A stretch of 64,000 bases of DNA from Desulfovibrio sp. JC010 (GTDB lineage: Bacteria; Desulfobacterota; Desulfovibrionia; Desulfovibrionales; Desulfovibrionaceae). Below the pieces are notes generated by a model. It was given only the letters and a program-made list of their open reading frames with translations. It did no database searches and had not been told where the DNA came from. Position numbers and translations under genes: made by a program. The stretch covers positions 124,001 through 188,000 of the forward strand of contig NZ_VOIQ01000003.1 in NCBI RefSeq assembly GCF_010470675.1, in the 5' to 3' direction. The stretch's first letter is position 1. The number at the start of each line of letters is the position of its first letter. Shown in pieces: positions 26,074-34,771 of this stretch.

Positions 26074-26661
26074 TCAGTTCAATTTTTCAAGTCCCTTTAT
26101 GATTCCTCCGAGGTCCGGTCGTTTGTTTATATCGTGTACGTCAATGTAACGGAGCATCCCATTTTTATCGACAATGATAATTGCCCGTTCGCTGATTCCT
26201 TCCGGTCTAAGGACACCATATGTGCCTGCCGCCTCCCCGTGGGGGTTGAAGTCCGAGAGCACCGGAAACCAGACTCCGCCGTCACCCATCTGGGAAGTCC
26301 ACGCATGCAGCGAAGGGACGTTATCGGTAGTGATGCCGAGTATGATTGCATCATGCATTTCAAAGAGTTCACGGGCGATATTGTAACCCGGCCATTGGTC
26401 GGAGCAGATGGGGGTGAACGCTGCAGGCACAAATGAGATGACCACATTTTTTTTGCCCCGGTAGTCCGAGAGGCTGATTCTTTTACCGGACGTGGAGGGC
26501 AGGGTGAAGTCCGGTGCTTTTTCTCCGACTTTGACTTTGAGCTTGCTGTCCACGGGCTTGAGTCTTTCCTGTTTATATATCTGCTCTTCGGCAACTTTTG
26601 CTTGCACACTCACACTGGAGAGCAGGAAAAGGGCGGCGGTACAGAGAATTATTCGTTTCAT
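26074..26661 (-). CDS. Exported single-cysteine peroxiredoxin (AhpC/TSA family)
   Basis: 195 residues with a signal peptide (MKRIILCTAALFLLSSVSVQA-K). Mature protein carries VGEKAPDFTLPSTSGKRISLSDYRG and the peroxidatic site FVPAAFTPICSDQ (P...T..C). That cysteine is the only one in the mature chain, so it works as a 1-Cys enzyme and needs an external thiol for recycling. The gene lies 10 bases after an exported CxxC thioredoxin-like gene, a natural reductant. Role: periplasmic peroxide removal. Confidence 0.88.
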   Translation of the reverse strand: MKRIILCTAALFLLSSVSVQAKVAEEQIYKQERLKPVDSKLKVKVGEKAPDFTLPSTSGKRISLSDYRGKKNVVISFVPAAFTPICSDQWPGYNIARELFEMHDAIILGITTDNVPSLHAWTSQMGDGGVWFPVLSDFNPHGEAAGTYGVLRPEGISERAIIIVDKNGMLRYIDVHDINKRPDLGGIIKGLEKLN

Positions 26662-26671
26662 TTCTATTCTC

Positions 26672-27217
26672 CTAAAGCTTGTCTTTGATTGCTTTCAGGA
26701 ATTTTTCGGCTGATTCAAAGGGGCCGGCATGGGAGAGGATGACCTTGAATTTTTTGCCTTCCTTTTTAAGCATGAAAAAATGCGGGGTGCCGGGTGCCCC
26801 TAAATCCGAATGCAGGTCTAAATCCGTATCTGTGAACAAAGGGAACTCCACGGAAAATTTTTTTCTGTAAAAGTCCACCTCAAATTCTGAGTTCCCCGCG
26901 GCAAGCCCGAAAAATTTCACATCAGCACATTTTTCGGATTTGTTGAGCAGGTTGCAGAATGAGTTCACTGCCGGGGCCTCTTTCTGGCAGTGCGGGCAGT
27001 ACATGCTGTAGACTTCTATAATAATGTAGTCGGCATTAATATCCTGAATATTCCAAGGCCCGGCACCGCTCAGTCCCAGATATTTTTCGTGTTCAGCACT
27101 AAGCTTGCCTTCCAGTTTAATGTCCGGGAAACTGTCTCCGGGCTGGAGAGGATTGGCGTAAGTAACTGAACTTAAAAACAATGAAAGGATTATTAAAACA
27201 AAACAGATTTTGCGCAT
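26672..27217 (-). CDS. Exported thioredoxin-fold protein with CPHC site
   Basis: 181 residues from ATG 27217 (MRKICFVLIILSLFLSSVTYA-N) with GGAGG eight bases upstream. TlpA-like thioredoxin fold; active site YSMYCPHCQKEAP, then cis-proline region GAPGTPHFFML. CPHC is the DsbA-type dipeptide, usually oxidising, while the overall fold is closer to TlpA. Two further cysteines (SFCNLLNKSEKCADVKF) may form a structural pair. Likely redox partner of the downstream 1-Cys peroxiredoxin. Confidence 0.82.
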   Translation of the reverse strand: MRKICFVLIILSLFLSSVTYANPLQPGDSFPDIKLEGKLSAEHEKYLGLSGAGPWNIQDINADYIIIEVYSMYCPHCQKEAPAVNSFCNLLNKSEKCADVKFFGLAAGNSEFEVDFYRKKFSVEFPLFTDTDLDLHSDLGAPGTPHFFMLKKEGKKFKVILSHAGPFESAEKFLKAIKDKL

Positions 27218-27385
27218 ATTTGGTCCTCCTCGGGAGTTTATGGACAATATATCCTGCCTGAATGGGGGAGGAAGTCCAGCCGGAGTACTGCTGGGGTTGG
27301 TTTGGCACTGAAATGGTATGGAATTGAGGGAGGTCTAAATCTGCTTTGTGAGCCGATGTGCTTGGATGTTTGCTAAACCTTGATA

Positions 27386-27414
27386 GTTGACTGATAACCA
27401 TTCACTGGTTATCT
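27386..27414 (+). promoter_or_regulatory. Toxin-antitoxin promoter with overlapping operator
   Basis: A perfect inverted repeat GATAACCA (27393-27400), five bases, TGGTTATC (27406-27413) lies between TTGACT (27386-27391) and TTATCT (27409-27414), which fit -35 and -10 boxes 17 bases apart. The antitoxin is expected to bind here and repress. Transcription would start at or within a base or two of the toxin ATG at 27422. Confidence 0.6.
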
Positions 27415-27421
27415 TTTGGGC

Positions 27422-27718
27422 ATGAGCTGGACAGTAAATATTGCAACAAAGCTGCAAAAACGGATCAAAAAACTACCGAAGCCCGTGCAGCAGGCGTTTT
27501 TTCTGCTCAATGCAAACCTGAAAGTCCAAGGGCCGCAGCAGGCAGGCTGGCCCAATTATGGAAAGCTCAAGGGGATGGACGGTGTGTACCACTGTCATTT
27601 GAATAAAGGCAAACCGCGCTATGTGGCGGTTTGGGTGGTAAAAGATGATTCAATCCAGATAATGGAGGTCAAATATGTTGGAACTCACGAGAAGGTCAAC
27701 TACAAAAGATTCGGTTGA
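27422..27718 (+). CDS. RelE/HigB-type toxin
   Basis: 98 residues (MSWTVNIATKLQKRIKKLP). Matches the RelE/ParE-like fold: basic helices at the N-terminus, GWPNYGKLKGMDGVYHCHLNKGKPRY in the strands and a C-terminal VKYVGTHEKVNYKRF. Likely a ribosome-dependent mRNA interferase by family. No clear ribosome site precedes the ATG. Toxin-first order with an XRE antitoxin after it is the HigBA pattern; the genes overlap by 44 bases. Confidence 0.82.
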   Translation: MSWTVNIATKLQKRIKKLPKPVQQAFFLLNANLKVQGPQQAGWPNYGKLKGMDGVYHCHLNKGKPRYVAVWVVKDDSIQIMEVKYVGTHEKVNYKRFG

Positions 27719-28049
27719 TTTTTGTATAAAAGTGCCTGCATCTCAGGCCGCAAAATTTATTGAAGCCTCCAAATCCTTCTGGGCCTTGGCAGGTCTTGAT
27801 GTGCAGGAATTTAATGATGAGGGCGAAGAGATTGTTACCGTGGATGAAGCCTTCCCCGATGTCACACCGGGCGACCTGCTGCGCGGTGCGCGTTTCCGTG
27901 AAGATATGACTCAGGCCCAGCTTTCCGCTGCCACCGGAATTCATAAAAATAATATTTCCGAGATGGAACGCGGAGTGCGTAATATTACTATTGAGATGGC
28001 TAAGAAGCTGGGCGAAGCTTTGAATGTTTCGTACAAGCATTTTTTGTAA
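27675..28049 (+). CDS. XRE-family antitoxin
   Basis: 124 residues; ATG at 27675 inside the toxin gene with GGAGG seven bases upstream. The N-terminal 55 residues are a toxin-binding or dimerisation part. Residues about 68-120 are a helix-turn-helix (LLRGARFREDMTQAQLSAAT, then NISEMERGVRNITIEMAKKL). It neutralises the toxin and is expected to repress through the palindrome at 27393-27413. Confidence 0.85.
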   Translation: MLELTRRSTTKDSVDFCIKVPASQAAKFIEASKSFWALAGLDVQEFNDEGEEIVTVDEAFPDVTPGDLLRGARFREDMTQAQLSAATGIHKNNISEMERGVRNITIEMAKKLGEALNVSYKHFL

Positions 28050-28145
28050 AAAAACTAACAGGATCTAACCAAACCTACTACGACCTAAATAGTTCTAACC
28101 AGTTCTATATCGATTAGCGTAGTTCTTGTTAGATTTGCCAAAACA

Positions 28146-28177
28146 AAACCGCCCCATGTTCCCACAGGGCGGTTTTA
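28146..28177. terminator. Bidirectional terminator between antitoxin and regulator genes
   Basis: AAAACCGCCC (28146-28155) pairs with GGGCGGTTTT (28168-28177). Serves the convergent antitoxin and enhancer-binding regulator genes. The 90 bases before it contain two TCTAACC repeats of unknown meaning. Confidence 0.85.
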
Positions 28178-28200
28178 AATTTCCTATTTAAATCTTTCCG

Positions 28201-29544
28201 CTACAACCCGTACTTGTCAATCTTGCGGTAAAGGGTCTTGCGTCCGATGCCCAGAGCCTGTGCGGCCTTCTGCCTGTTTCCGTTAAAGAAATCCAAAGCC
28301 TTGATGATGTGTTCGCGCTCCATGCGTTCCAGCGAGAGGATTCCTCCCTCGCCTTCCCGTTCGGGCTGGTCGGCGATTTCCTTGGGCAGACAGGCGCAGG
28401 TGATGGTGTTGTTGTCGGCCAGGATGATGCTGCGTTCCAGCACGTTGCGCAGTTCGCGGACGTTGCCCGGCCAGTGGTAGGAGAGCATGCACTGCATGGC
28501 CCGTTCGCTGATGGTGTATTCGCCCTGCCCCATCTGGAAGCCGAGCTTGTTGATGAAGAAATCTATGAGCAGGGGCACATCCTCGCGGCGGTCATTGAGT
28601 TCCGGCAGGCTGATGTTGAAGACGTTGATGCGGTGGAAAAGTGCTTCGTGAAAGCGGCCTTCCTCAACCTCTTTGGCGAGGTTGCGGTTGGTGGCGAAAA
28701 GGAAGCGGATGTCCACGGTGCGTTCGTCTTTTTCGCCCACGCGGCGGAAGGTGTGCGATTCCAGCACGCGTAAGAGTGACGCCTGAACTTCCATGGGCAG
28801 TTCCCCGATTTCATCAAGGAACAGGGTCCCGGTATGGGCAAAGGTCATCAGCCCGTCGCAGTTTTCCGTGGCCCCGGTGAAGGAACCTTTAGTGTGTCCG
28901 AAAAGCTCACTGCGCGAAAGTTCTTTTTGCAGGGTGGCGCAGTTTTTAACAATCATGGGCTTGCCTGCGCGCTGGCTGGCGCAGTGTATGGAATGGGCCA
29001 CAACATCTTTACCGGCCCCGGATTCCCCGGTGATCAGCACCGGGACATTGGTGGGCGCGACTTTGTTGATCAGGTGGCGGATCTGTTTGATGGGCGTTGA
29101 ACTGCCGATGAGCTGTGAGCTTGCGGTATCGCATTGCTGGGAATGGCGGTAGCTGCGGTTTTCACGGGTCAGGCAGACCCTCTGCCATGCCCGGTCCACC
29201 ACCAGTTCCACCCGGTCAAGGCGGAAAGGTTTGGTAATGTAATCGTAGGCCCCGATGCGGATCGCTTCCACGGCGTTATCGATGTTGCCGTGCCCGGTGA
29301 TCAGGATCACTTCCACATCCGGTTCCATGTCTTTGAATTCGGTGAGCAGTTCAAGTCCGTCCCCGTCCGGTAAGCGAATGTCGGAGACGATAACTTCATA
29401 ACGCTCCTTGCGGACCATTTCCCGCGCGCTCTTGGCGCAGTCTGCGGTCTGGACAATCCGTTCCGGACTGGCCAGCTCTTTGCTGAGCAGTTTGAGGATT
29501 GATTTTTCGTCGTCTACAACAAGCACTTTGTATGATTCAGGCAT
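28201..29544 (-). CDS. Sigma-54-dependent response regulator (NtrC family)
   Basis: 447 residues. Receiver domain (about 1-120: VVDDEKSILKLL, phosphoacceptor in VIVSDIRLPDGDG), AAA+ domain (about 150-385: Walker A GESGAGKD, the sigma-54 loop GSFTGA, Walker B LFLDEIGE) and a Fis-type helix-turn-helix (NGNRQKAAQALGIGRKTLYRK). The loop has Ser in place of Ala of GAFTGA, a common functional variant. It is 3 bases below the histidine kinase gene, so they form a two-component pair. Position next to an alcohol dehydrogenase resembles the DVU2394-2396 locus of D. vulgaris (from memory). Likely targets are adh and the mop genes. Confidence 0.93.
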   Translation of the reverse strand: MPESYKVLVVDDEKSILKLLSKELASPERIVQTADCAKSAREMVRKERYEVIVSDIRLPDGDGLELLTEFKDMEPDVEVILITGHGNIDNAVEAIRIGAYDYITKPFRLDRVELVVDRAWQRVCLTRENRSYRHSQQCDTASSQLIGSSTPIKQIRHLINKVAPTNVPVLITGESGAGKDVVAHSIHCASQRAGKPMIVKNCATLQKELSRSELFGHTKGSFTGATENCDGLMTFAHTGTLFLDEIGELPMEVQASLLRVLESHTFRRVGEKDERTVDIRFLFATNRNLAKEVEEGRFHEALFHRINVFNISLPELNDRREDVPLLIDFFINKLGFQMGQGEYTISERAMQCMLSYHWPGNVRELRNVLERSIILADNNTITCACLPKEIADQPEREGEGGILSLERMEREHIIKALDFFNGNRQKAAQALGIGRKTLYRKIDKYGL

Positions 29545-29547
29545 TCT

Positions 29548-30738
29548 CTAATCTCTTTGCAGGGGGAAAAGTACAGTAAAGCTGGAACCTTTGCCCACTT
29601 CACTGTCCACAATGATTTCGCCGCTGTGTTCTCTTACTATGTTAAAACAGGTGGATAAACCGATGCCGATTCCCTTGCCCACCTGCTTGGTGGTGAAGAA
29701 CGGTTCAAAGAGCATATCCCGGTTTTCTTCGGGAATGCCGTAACCGGAATCGCTGACTTTCAGTCCCACATGTTCGTTTTCAATGAATGTTTCAATGCTG
29801 ATTCTGCCGTTGTGCTCGATGGCGTCCACCGCGTTGGTCAGCAGGTTGAGGATTACCTGTTTCAACTGGGCCTCGTTACCGAGTATGAATTGCATGGGTG
29901 AGGTCAGTTTTACTTCCAGCCGGACATGCTGGTAGCGGCGGAACTGGTGGTCCAGCAGACGCAGGGTATCTTCGGCCACCTGATTCATGTCCACGGGAAT
30001 GAATTCCGAGGCCACCGGGCGGCTGAATGAAAGCAGGGTTTTAACAATGTCCTGACAGCGCAGACACTCCTTGAGGATGGTGTTCGTGTAGTCATAGAGA
30101 TCTTCGGCCAGATCGTCGGGAATTTTGTCATCCAGCCGGGTCAGCCTGCGCTGGATGCCTTCGGCAAATCCGGCTACTGCGGCCATGGGGTTGTTGATTT
30201 CATGGGCCACACCTGCGGCCAGCACCCCGATGGTGGCCATTTTCTCCGCCTGATAAAATTTTGCCTGATATTCTTTTTCCATGGTCACATCCCGTTTGAA
30301 AATCAGGATGCGGTCTTCCTCTGTTCCGGGTGTTTTAAGCGGTGAAGCGACCATGTCAAAGCGCAGGTTTTTGCCTTCAATGCGGAAGATGGCGGTGTCC
30401 TTGCAGACTGAGTTGGTGGATAGTGATTTAAAGGCCGGGCATTCCGGGCAGGGGTGGTCACTGTCTCGGAACAGGGCGTAGCACTTCTTGCCGATGGGAT
30501 TGATTCCGGGAAACAGTTTTTCAAAAATACGGTTTACGGAGATGATTTCCAGATCCTCGGAAAGGACCATCATTACATCAGTAATGCCGTCGAGGATGGC
30601 CGCGATTTCGCAACGCTGGTCTTCGGACTCGCGGTTGGTATCCTTCAGTTCCTTGATGTTTTTCTGGAGATCCTGAAAGAAGTTCAGCTTGTGGTGTTCA
30701 ATGCCGATGAGGTCGTGGAGTGATGTTTTATTAGCCAT
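29548..30738 (-). CDS. PAS-domain sensor histidine kinase
   Basis: 396 residues, no membrane helices, so cytoplasmic. Start at ATG 30738 (MANKTSLHDLIGIEHHK), which overlaps the TAA of the dehydrogenase gene. Coiled start, PAS domain (about 50-150) containing a cysteine cluster KKCYALFRDSDHPCPECPAF, then HisKA with the phospho-site GVAHEINNPMAAVAGF and a HATPase domain (NLLTNAVDAI, SDSGYGIP, GKGIGIGLSTC). It phosphorylates the adjacent sigma-54 regulator. The signal is probably cytoplasmic redox or alcohol/aldehyde state. Confidence 0.93.
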   Translation of the reverse strand: MANKTSLHDLIGIEHHKLNFFQDLQKNIKELKDTNRESEDQRCEIAAILDGITDVMMVLSEDLEIISVNRIFEKLFPGINPIGKKCYALFRDSDHPCPECPAFKSLSTNSVCKDTAIFRIEGKNLRFDMVASPLKTPGTEEDRILIFKRDVTMEKEYQAKFYQAEKMATIGVLAAGVAHEINNPMAAVAGFAEGIQRRLTRLDDKIPDDLAEDLYDYTNTILKECLRCQDIVKTLLSFSRPVASEFIPVDMNQVAEDTLRLLDHQFRRYQHVRLEVKLTSPMQFILGNEAQLKQVILNLLTNAVDAIEHNGRISIETFIENEHVGLKVSDSGYGIPEENRDMLFEPFFTTKQVGKGIGIGLSTCFNIVREHSGEIIVDSEVGKGSSFTVLFPLQRD

Positions 30739-31880
30739 TACCACGCCTCCGCACAGATTGACATGAGGTCTTCACAGTCCGCTTCCCGGGGGTTGGTCAC
30801 TGTGCAGGCATCCTTGGCCGCCAGACGGCAGATTTCTTCCATTTGTTCGTTGTTCGGGACAATTTCCCGTAAACGCATGGGGATGCCCAGTTCCAAAAAC
30901 ATGGATTGCAGGATTTCGCTTAAATCGTGTTTTTTCTGCTTGGCCGGGGCCGGGCAGCTTTCGTTGATGGTCCGGGCGATGGTTTCCATTTTCCGTTCCG
31001 CACAATGTTTATTGAAGCGGACCACCGAAGGAAGCAGAATGGGCAGGGTCAATCCGTGGGTCACATCATAGCGTCCGCCAAGGGAGTGGGCCAGTGAATG
31101 GCCGACCCCGAGGCCCGCATTGCTGAAAGACATGCCCGCTGCGGTGCTGGCAATGGAAAGATTTTTCAGGGCCTCTGCGTCCTTGGAGTTGGCTGCGGTC
31201 TTGATGTTTCCGGCAATGAGCCTGATGGCGGTCAGGGCCTGCGATTCCGTAAATGGGGAGGCCAGCCGTGAGACATAGGATTCAATGGCATGGGCCAGTG
31301 CGTCCACTGCTGAAGCAAGGATCAGTTCCCGTGGTTTGGTGATCAGCAGGTCGGGGTCGATGATGGAAATATTGGGCACCAGCGAACGGCTGATGATGGC
31401 CATTTTTACTTTGCGCTGTTTGTCGGTGATGATGGCGTATTGAGATACGTCAGACCCGCTTCCGGCGGTTGTGGGGATCAGGATCATTGGCGGCAGCGGG
31501 CGGCTGATGCGGTTGGCTCCCTCGTAATCGTGGATTTCCCCGCCGTTGCTCACGATGGTGGCAATGCCCTTGGAGGCGTCAATGGGGCTGCCTCCGCCCA
31601 GTCCGATGATAACATCGGCCTTGTGGTCGTGGTAGAGCTTGGCACCCTGCTGAATCTGGCAGGCCCGCGGGTTGGCGGTCAGTCCGTCGAAATACACGCA
31701 GTCCAGATTTGCGGCACTCAGCAGGTCGAGGATGATTTTTACCCAGCCGGATTCTTCCAATCCCTTGTCGCTGACCAGCAGGACCCGTTTGGCTCCCAGC
31801 CGCTGTGCGCATGAGGCCAGATAGTTGATGCTGCCGTTGCCGAAAATAACTTCCGGGATGGCGAATTTGGTTACCTGCAT
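30738..31880 (-). CDS. Iron-containing alcohol dehydrogenase, second copy
   Basis: 380 residues, same family as adh but clearly divergent. Seen: GLGGGSPIDASKG, VDALAHAIESYVSR and GVGHSLAHSLGGRYDVTHGLTLPILLPS with metal ligands. First gene of an operon with the histidine kinase and regulator (stop and start overlap at 30738). Being co-expressed with regulators, it could be a sensing or low-flux enzyme as well as a catabolic one. No sigma-54 site is evident in the 100 bases above it. Confidence 0.93.
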   Translation of the reverse strand: MQVTKFAIPEVIFGNGSINYLASCAQRLGAKRVLLVSDKGLEESGWVKIILDLLSAANLDCVYFDGLTANPRACQIQQGAKLYHDHKADVIIGLGGGSPIDASKGIATIVSNGGEIHDYEGANRISRPLPPMILIPTTAGSGSDVSQYAIITDKQRKVKMAIISRSLVPNISIIDPDLLITKPRELILASAVDALAHAIESYVSRLASPFTESQALTAIRLIAGNIKTAANSKDAEALKNLSIASTAAGMSFSNAGLGVGHSLAHSLGGRYDVTHGLTLPILLPSVVRFNKHCAERKMETIARTINESCPAPAKQKKHDLSEILQSMFLELGIPMRLREIVPNNEQMEEICRLAAKDACTVTNPREADCEDLMSICAEAW

Positions 31881-31980
31881 ATATTACCCCTGCTTAGAAT
31901 TATGTGTATCGTCATATAATTATTGCATTATTTTATTGTCTGTCCGTATGCAAAATAAGTCAAGGGCAGGGGAACCGACC

Positions 31981-32601
31981 TTAATCCGGCATCAACCGGC
32001 TTAGATGTCTGCCCAGCCCCGGTTCGGGAGGCAGGTTGTATGCCTTCAGCAGGAACCCGCCCTTTTTTCGTTCAATCACAGTGGCATGGCAGTAATCCGG
32101 TTTCATCCTGAAAATATTATCCAGCGGAAAACCGAGTACAATATGCAGCACGGTCCTGATCACCCCGGCATGGGTCACCGTCATGAGCGGGCCTTCTTCA
32201 TCAAGTTCTCTGAGGAAATCAGCGACCCGTTTTTTCAGGTCGTTGAAGCTCTCTCCTCCCCGTGGGCGGAATCCGGCCAGATCAGCACCCCGCTGTGTAA
32301 ACTCCTCGGGATTGCTGGATTTGATATCGCTGAAGCTTTGTCCTTCCCAATTACCGAGGCTGATTTCCTTGATTTCAGGAACGTGGACAGCTTCCATTCC
32401 GCACTGCTTTTCAATGAATGATGCGGTCTGCACCGTTCTGCTCAGGGGACTGCAATAGATATGCGAGGGGCGGAAAGATGCTAAAGATTCAGCTAGTTGC
32501 GCAGATTGGATCAGTCCTTTTTCTGAGAGGGGCAGGTCAATCTGACCCACTGCGCGACCTTTGGCGCCTTCTATTTCCCCGTGGCGGATGAGTATGATCA
32601 T
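31981..32601 (-). CDS. Histidine phosphatase (phosphoglycerate-mutase-like, CobC-like)
   Basis: 206 residues. Catalytic LIRHGEIEGAKGRAVGQIDL with the phosphohistidine, SPLSRTVQTA and the second histidine in MTVTHAGVIRTVL. CobC-type enzymes remove phosphate from alpha-ribazole phosphate; here the gene overlaps the MocA-HD gene by 4 bases (ATGA) in the aldehyde oxidoreductase maturation operon, so another phosphorylated metabolite is equally likely. Last gene of that operon. Confidence 0.85.
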   Translation of the reverse strand: MIILIRHGEIEGAKGRAVGQIDLPLSEKGLIQSAQLAESLASFRPSHIYCSPLSRTVQTASFIEKQCGMEAVHVPEIKEISLGNWEGQSFSDIKSSNPEEFTQRGADLAGFRPRGGESFNDLKKRVADFLRELDEEGPLMTVTHAGVIRTVLHIVLGFPLDNIFRMKPDYCHATVIERKKGGFLLKAYNLPPEPGLGRHLSRLMPD

Positions 32602-33731
32602 ACCAGTTCCTTGGCGGCCAGCGAGGAGAGTTGTTCGGGTACGCTGATACAGGCTTCCTGCTCATAACGGGCCAGCAGGTCCTTGGCCCGGGCCAGCCTT
32701 CCGGTAATGGCGGCCACAGCTTCGGGGTCGTCCTTCCAGCGTTCAAGGGTTTTGCCGTAACGCTGGTCCAGGGAGACCGGATTGGTGCCCTGAAAAAGTT
32801 TATCAGCCAGAAAGACGATTTCCTGCTCGGTGAGCGGGGAGTCGGGCTTGATGTCCGTATCCCGATGGGCGGCCACAATGTCGGCGATACCGGAAAATCC
32901 GTAACCCGCGAGAATAGCTGCGCCTGCGGCTTCGTGGTTGCGTTTGAGCTTGGCCACATCGTGCATCAGGGCCGCGCATTTGACCACATTAAGGTCCAGC
33001 GGTTGCTGTTTGCGGGTCCTGTTCAGGGCTTCGGCCATGAGACAGGCCGCTTCAGCTACGGTTTTACAGTGCTCACGGGTCTGCAGCGGGGTGTCGGCCA
33101 GTTCCCAGAGGGCCTCGCATTCTTCAGGCAGGGGAACCCTCCGCCGGGAAATAAGCCGGGCCTGTTCGTAATCTTCGGGAGTGTCCAGGTCGCGCAGGAT
33201 GCCGAGGTCCGGCATGTTCAGTTCTCGGGCCTCACTGTCGTACCGTTCAAGGACCGTGCGTAAGCCGCCGCTGCCGTCATGGGCGATGATCTCGGGGATA
33301 AGTTCGGCACTGATCAGCGGGGGGTGGCCCCGTTCGCCGCGAAAGCAGGGGTAGATGATTTTTGCGGGGGCAGATGAGTAATCAAAGGTCAGGGCTCGGA
33401 TGGTGGAAGAACGCACCAGCGGAATATCCACCGGAAGGACCAGAAAGGCGGATGCATCATCGGGCAGCCCCTGCACCCCGGCCTGTACAGAGGAGAACAT
33501 GCCCTGCTCATAGTCCGGGTTGAAAATTTCATGCATGCCCAGTGTTTTGGCTTCCGCACCGACCTGCTCCGCCATATGTCCGGTAACCACGAAGATATCA
33601 GAGGCTCCGCCGTTAACCAGCGAACGGATGCAGCGCGAAAGCACGGTACAGCCGTCCAGAGGCAGCAGGGCTTTCAGCTTGCCCATACGTGAGGAAAAAC
33701 CCGCCGCCAGAATCAGTCCATAAATTTTCAT
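32598..33731 (-). CDS. MocA-like nucleotidyltransferase fused to an HD domain
   Basis: 377 residues from ATG 33731 (MKIYGLILAAGFSSRMG). Residues 1-195 are a MobA/MocA-type NTP transferase (LAAGFSSRMGKLKALLPL, FLVLPVDIPLV). MocA makes molybdopterin cytosine dinucleotide, the form used by Mop. Residues about 215-370 are an HD phosphohydrolase (KCAALMHDVAKLKRNHEAAG). The fusion is uncommon outside this group; I recall it as the DVU_1551-type NTP transferase. Two bases separate it from xdhC. Confidence 0.88.
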   Translation of the reverse strand: MKIYGLILAAGFSSRMGKLKALLPLDGCTVLSRCIRSLVNGGASDIFVVTGHMAEQVGAEAKTLGMHEIFNPDYEQGMFSSVQAGVQGLPDDASAFLVLPVDIPLVRSSTIRALTFDYSSAPAKIIYPCFRGERGHPPLISAELIPEIIAHDGSGGLRTVLERYDSEARELNMPDLGILRDLDTPEDYEQARLISRRRVPLPEECEALWELADTPLQTREHCKTVAEAACLMAEALNRTRKQQPLDLNVVKCAALMHDVAKLKRNHEAAGAAILAGYGFSGIADIVAAHRDTDIKPDSPLTEQEIVFLADKLFQGTNPVSLDQRYGKTLERWKDDPEAVAAITGRLARAKDLLARYEQEACISVPEQLSSLAAKELV

Positions 33732-33733
33732 GC

Positions 33734-34771
33734 TCAACCCCCGGCACGTTTCTGGATCAGTTCCCCTACAATTGATACTGCTATTTCTTCCGGTGTCTGG
33801 GCTCCTATTGAAAGCCCGATGGGGCAGTGGCAACGGTCTATCTGTTCCTGCGCGGTTCCCTCTTCGCGCAGGGCATCGTAGATGGCGTTGCGTTTTTTTG
33901 AACTGCCGATCATGCCAACATAGCGGGCAGGCGTTTCAAGAGCCTGCCCCAGTACGGTCTTGTCATGCAGATGTCCTCTGGTGACGATAATAATGTATGA
34001 ATTTCCGTTGACTTCCAGTCCGGCAAAGCAATCCTTGAAATCATCAAGCACATGGATTTCAGCTGCCTGCGGAAATCTTTCCTCATTGGCGAAGTCCGTG
34101 CGGTCATCTAGGACCACGGTGCGGAAATTGACTGAGTGGGCCAGCTCCGCTGTGGGCCGGGAAACATGTCCGGCTCCGAAAATAAATAGATCCGGCTGGG
34201 GGATGAAGGCTTCGGTGGTAAGCAGCGTATCACCCTGTTCTTTCATTACCGGGGTACCGGATTTTATGGCTGCTTCAAGCTGGTCAGTCGCTGTTTTTTC
34301 TTCGGCAAATTGCAGCTTTGGCAACTGGCAGCAGGGCCGCACGGCCTGCCTTTCTTTAATAAGTCCGTTTTCAGAAGCCGTGAACAGGACGGCATGTTTG
34401 CCCTGACGTAAAGCTTTGTTGATCGCAGAAAAGACCGCGATTGTTTCCTCGTTTGCAGGAAGATGTTCAAGCATTACCTCCACATGTCCGCCGCAGATCA
34501 TGTCCGCATTGGCGGCCAGTTCGTTGGAGAGGTCGAATTCGCGGAAGTATACGGAATTTGCGGTTTCAGTAAAGATTTTGGCCGCTTCTTTCTGGACCAG
34601 TGCCTCCACCAGTCCACCGCCGATGGTCCCGTCAATAGATCCGTCACGCATGACCACCATTTTGCTGCCCGAAGAACGGGGAGTGGAACCGGAGCTTTTT
34701 ACAATGGAGGTCAGAATAAGGTCGTTGCCGGATTCAAGCTGGGAGCAGAGATTGGAAATGAGTTTTTTCAT
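33734..34771 (-). CDS. xdhC: XdhC/CoxI-family molybdenum enzyme maturation factor
   Basis: 345 residues. N-terminal XdhC_CoxI domain (LTSIVKSSGSTPRSSGSKMV, IGGGLVEALV) and C-terminal Rossmann domain (LFIFGAGHVSRPTAELAHSV, YIIIVTRGHLHDKTVLGQAL). Such proteins hold the molybdenum cofactor during sulfuration and insert it into xanthine-oxidase-family enzymes, here most likely Mop. Overlaps the ligase-like gene by 4 bases. Confidence 0.92.
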   Translation of the reverse strand: MKKLISNLCSQLESGNDLILTSIVKSSGSTPRSSGSKMVVMRDGSIDGTIGGGLVEALVQKEAAKIFTETANSVYFREFDLSNELAANADMICGGHVEVMLEHLPANEETIAVFSAINKALRQGKHAVLFTASENGLIKERQAVRPCCQLPKLQFAEEKTATDQLEAAIKSGTPVMKEQGDTLLTTEAFIPQPDLFIFGAGHVSRPTAELAHSVNFRTVVLDDRTDFANEERFPQAAEIHVLDDFKDCFAGLEVNGNSYIIIVTRGHLHDKTVLGQALETPARYVGMIGSSKKRNAIYDALREEGTAQEQIDRCHCPIGLSIGAQTPEEIAVSIVGELIQKRAGG

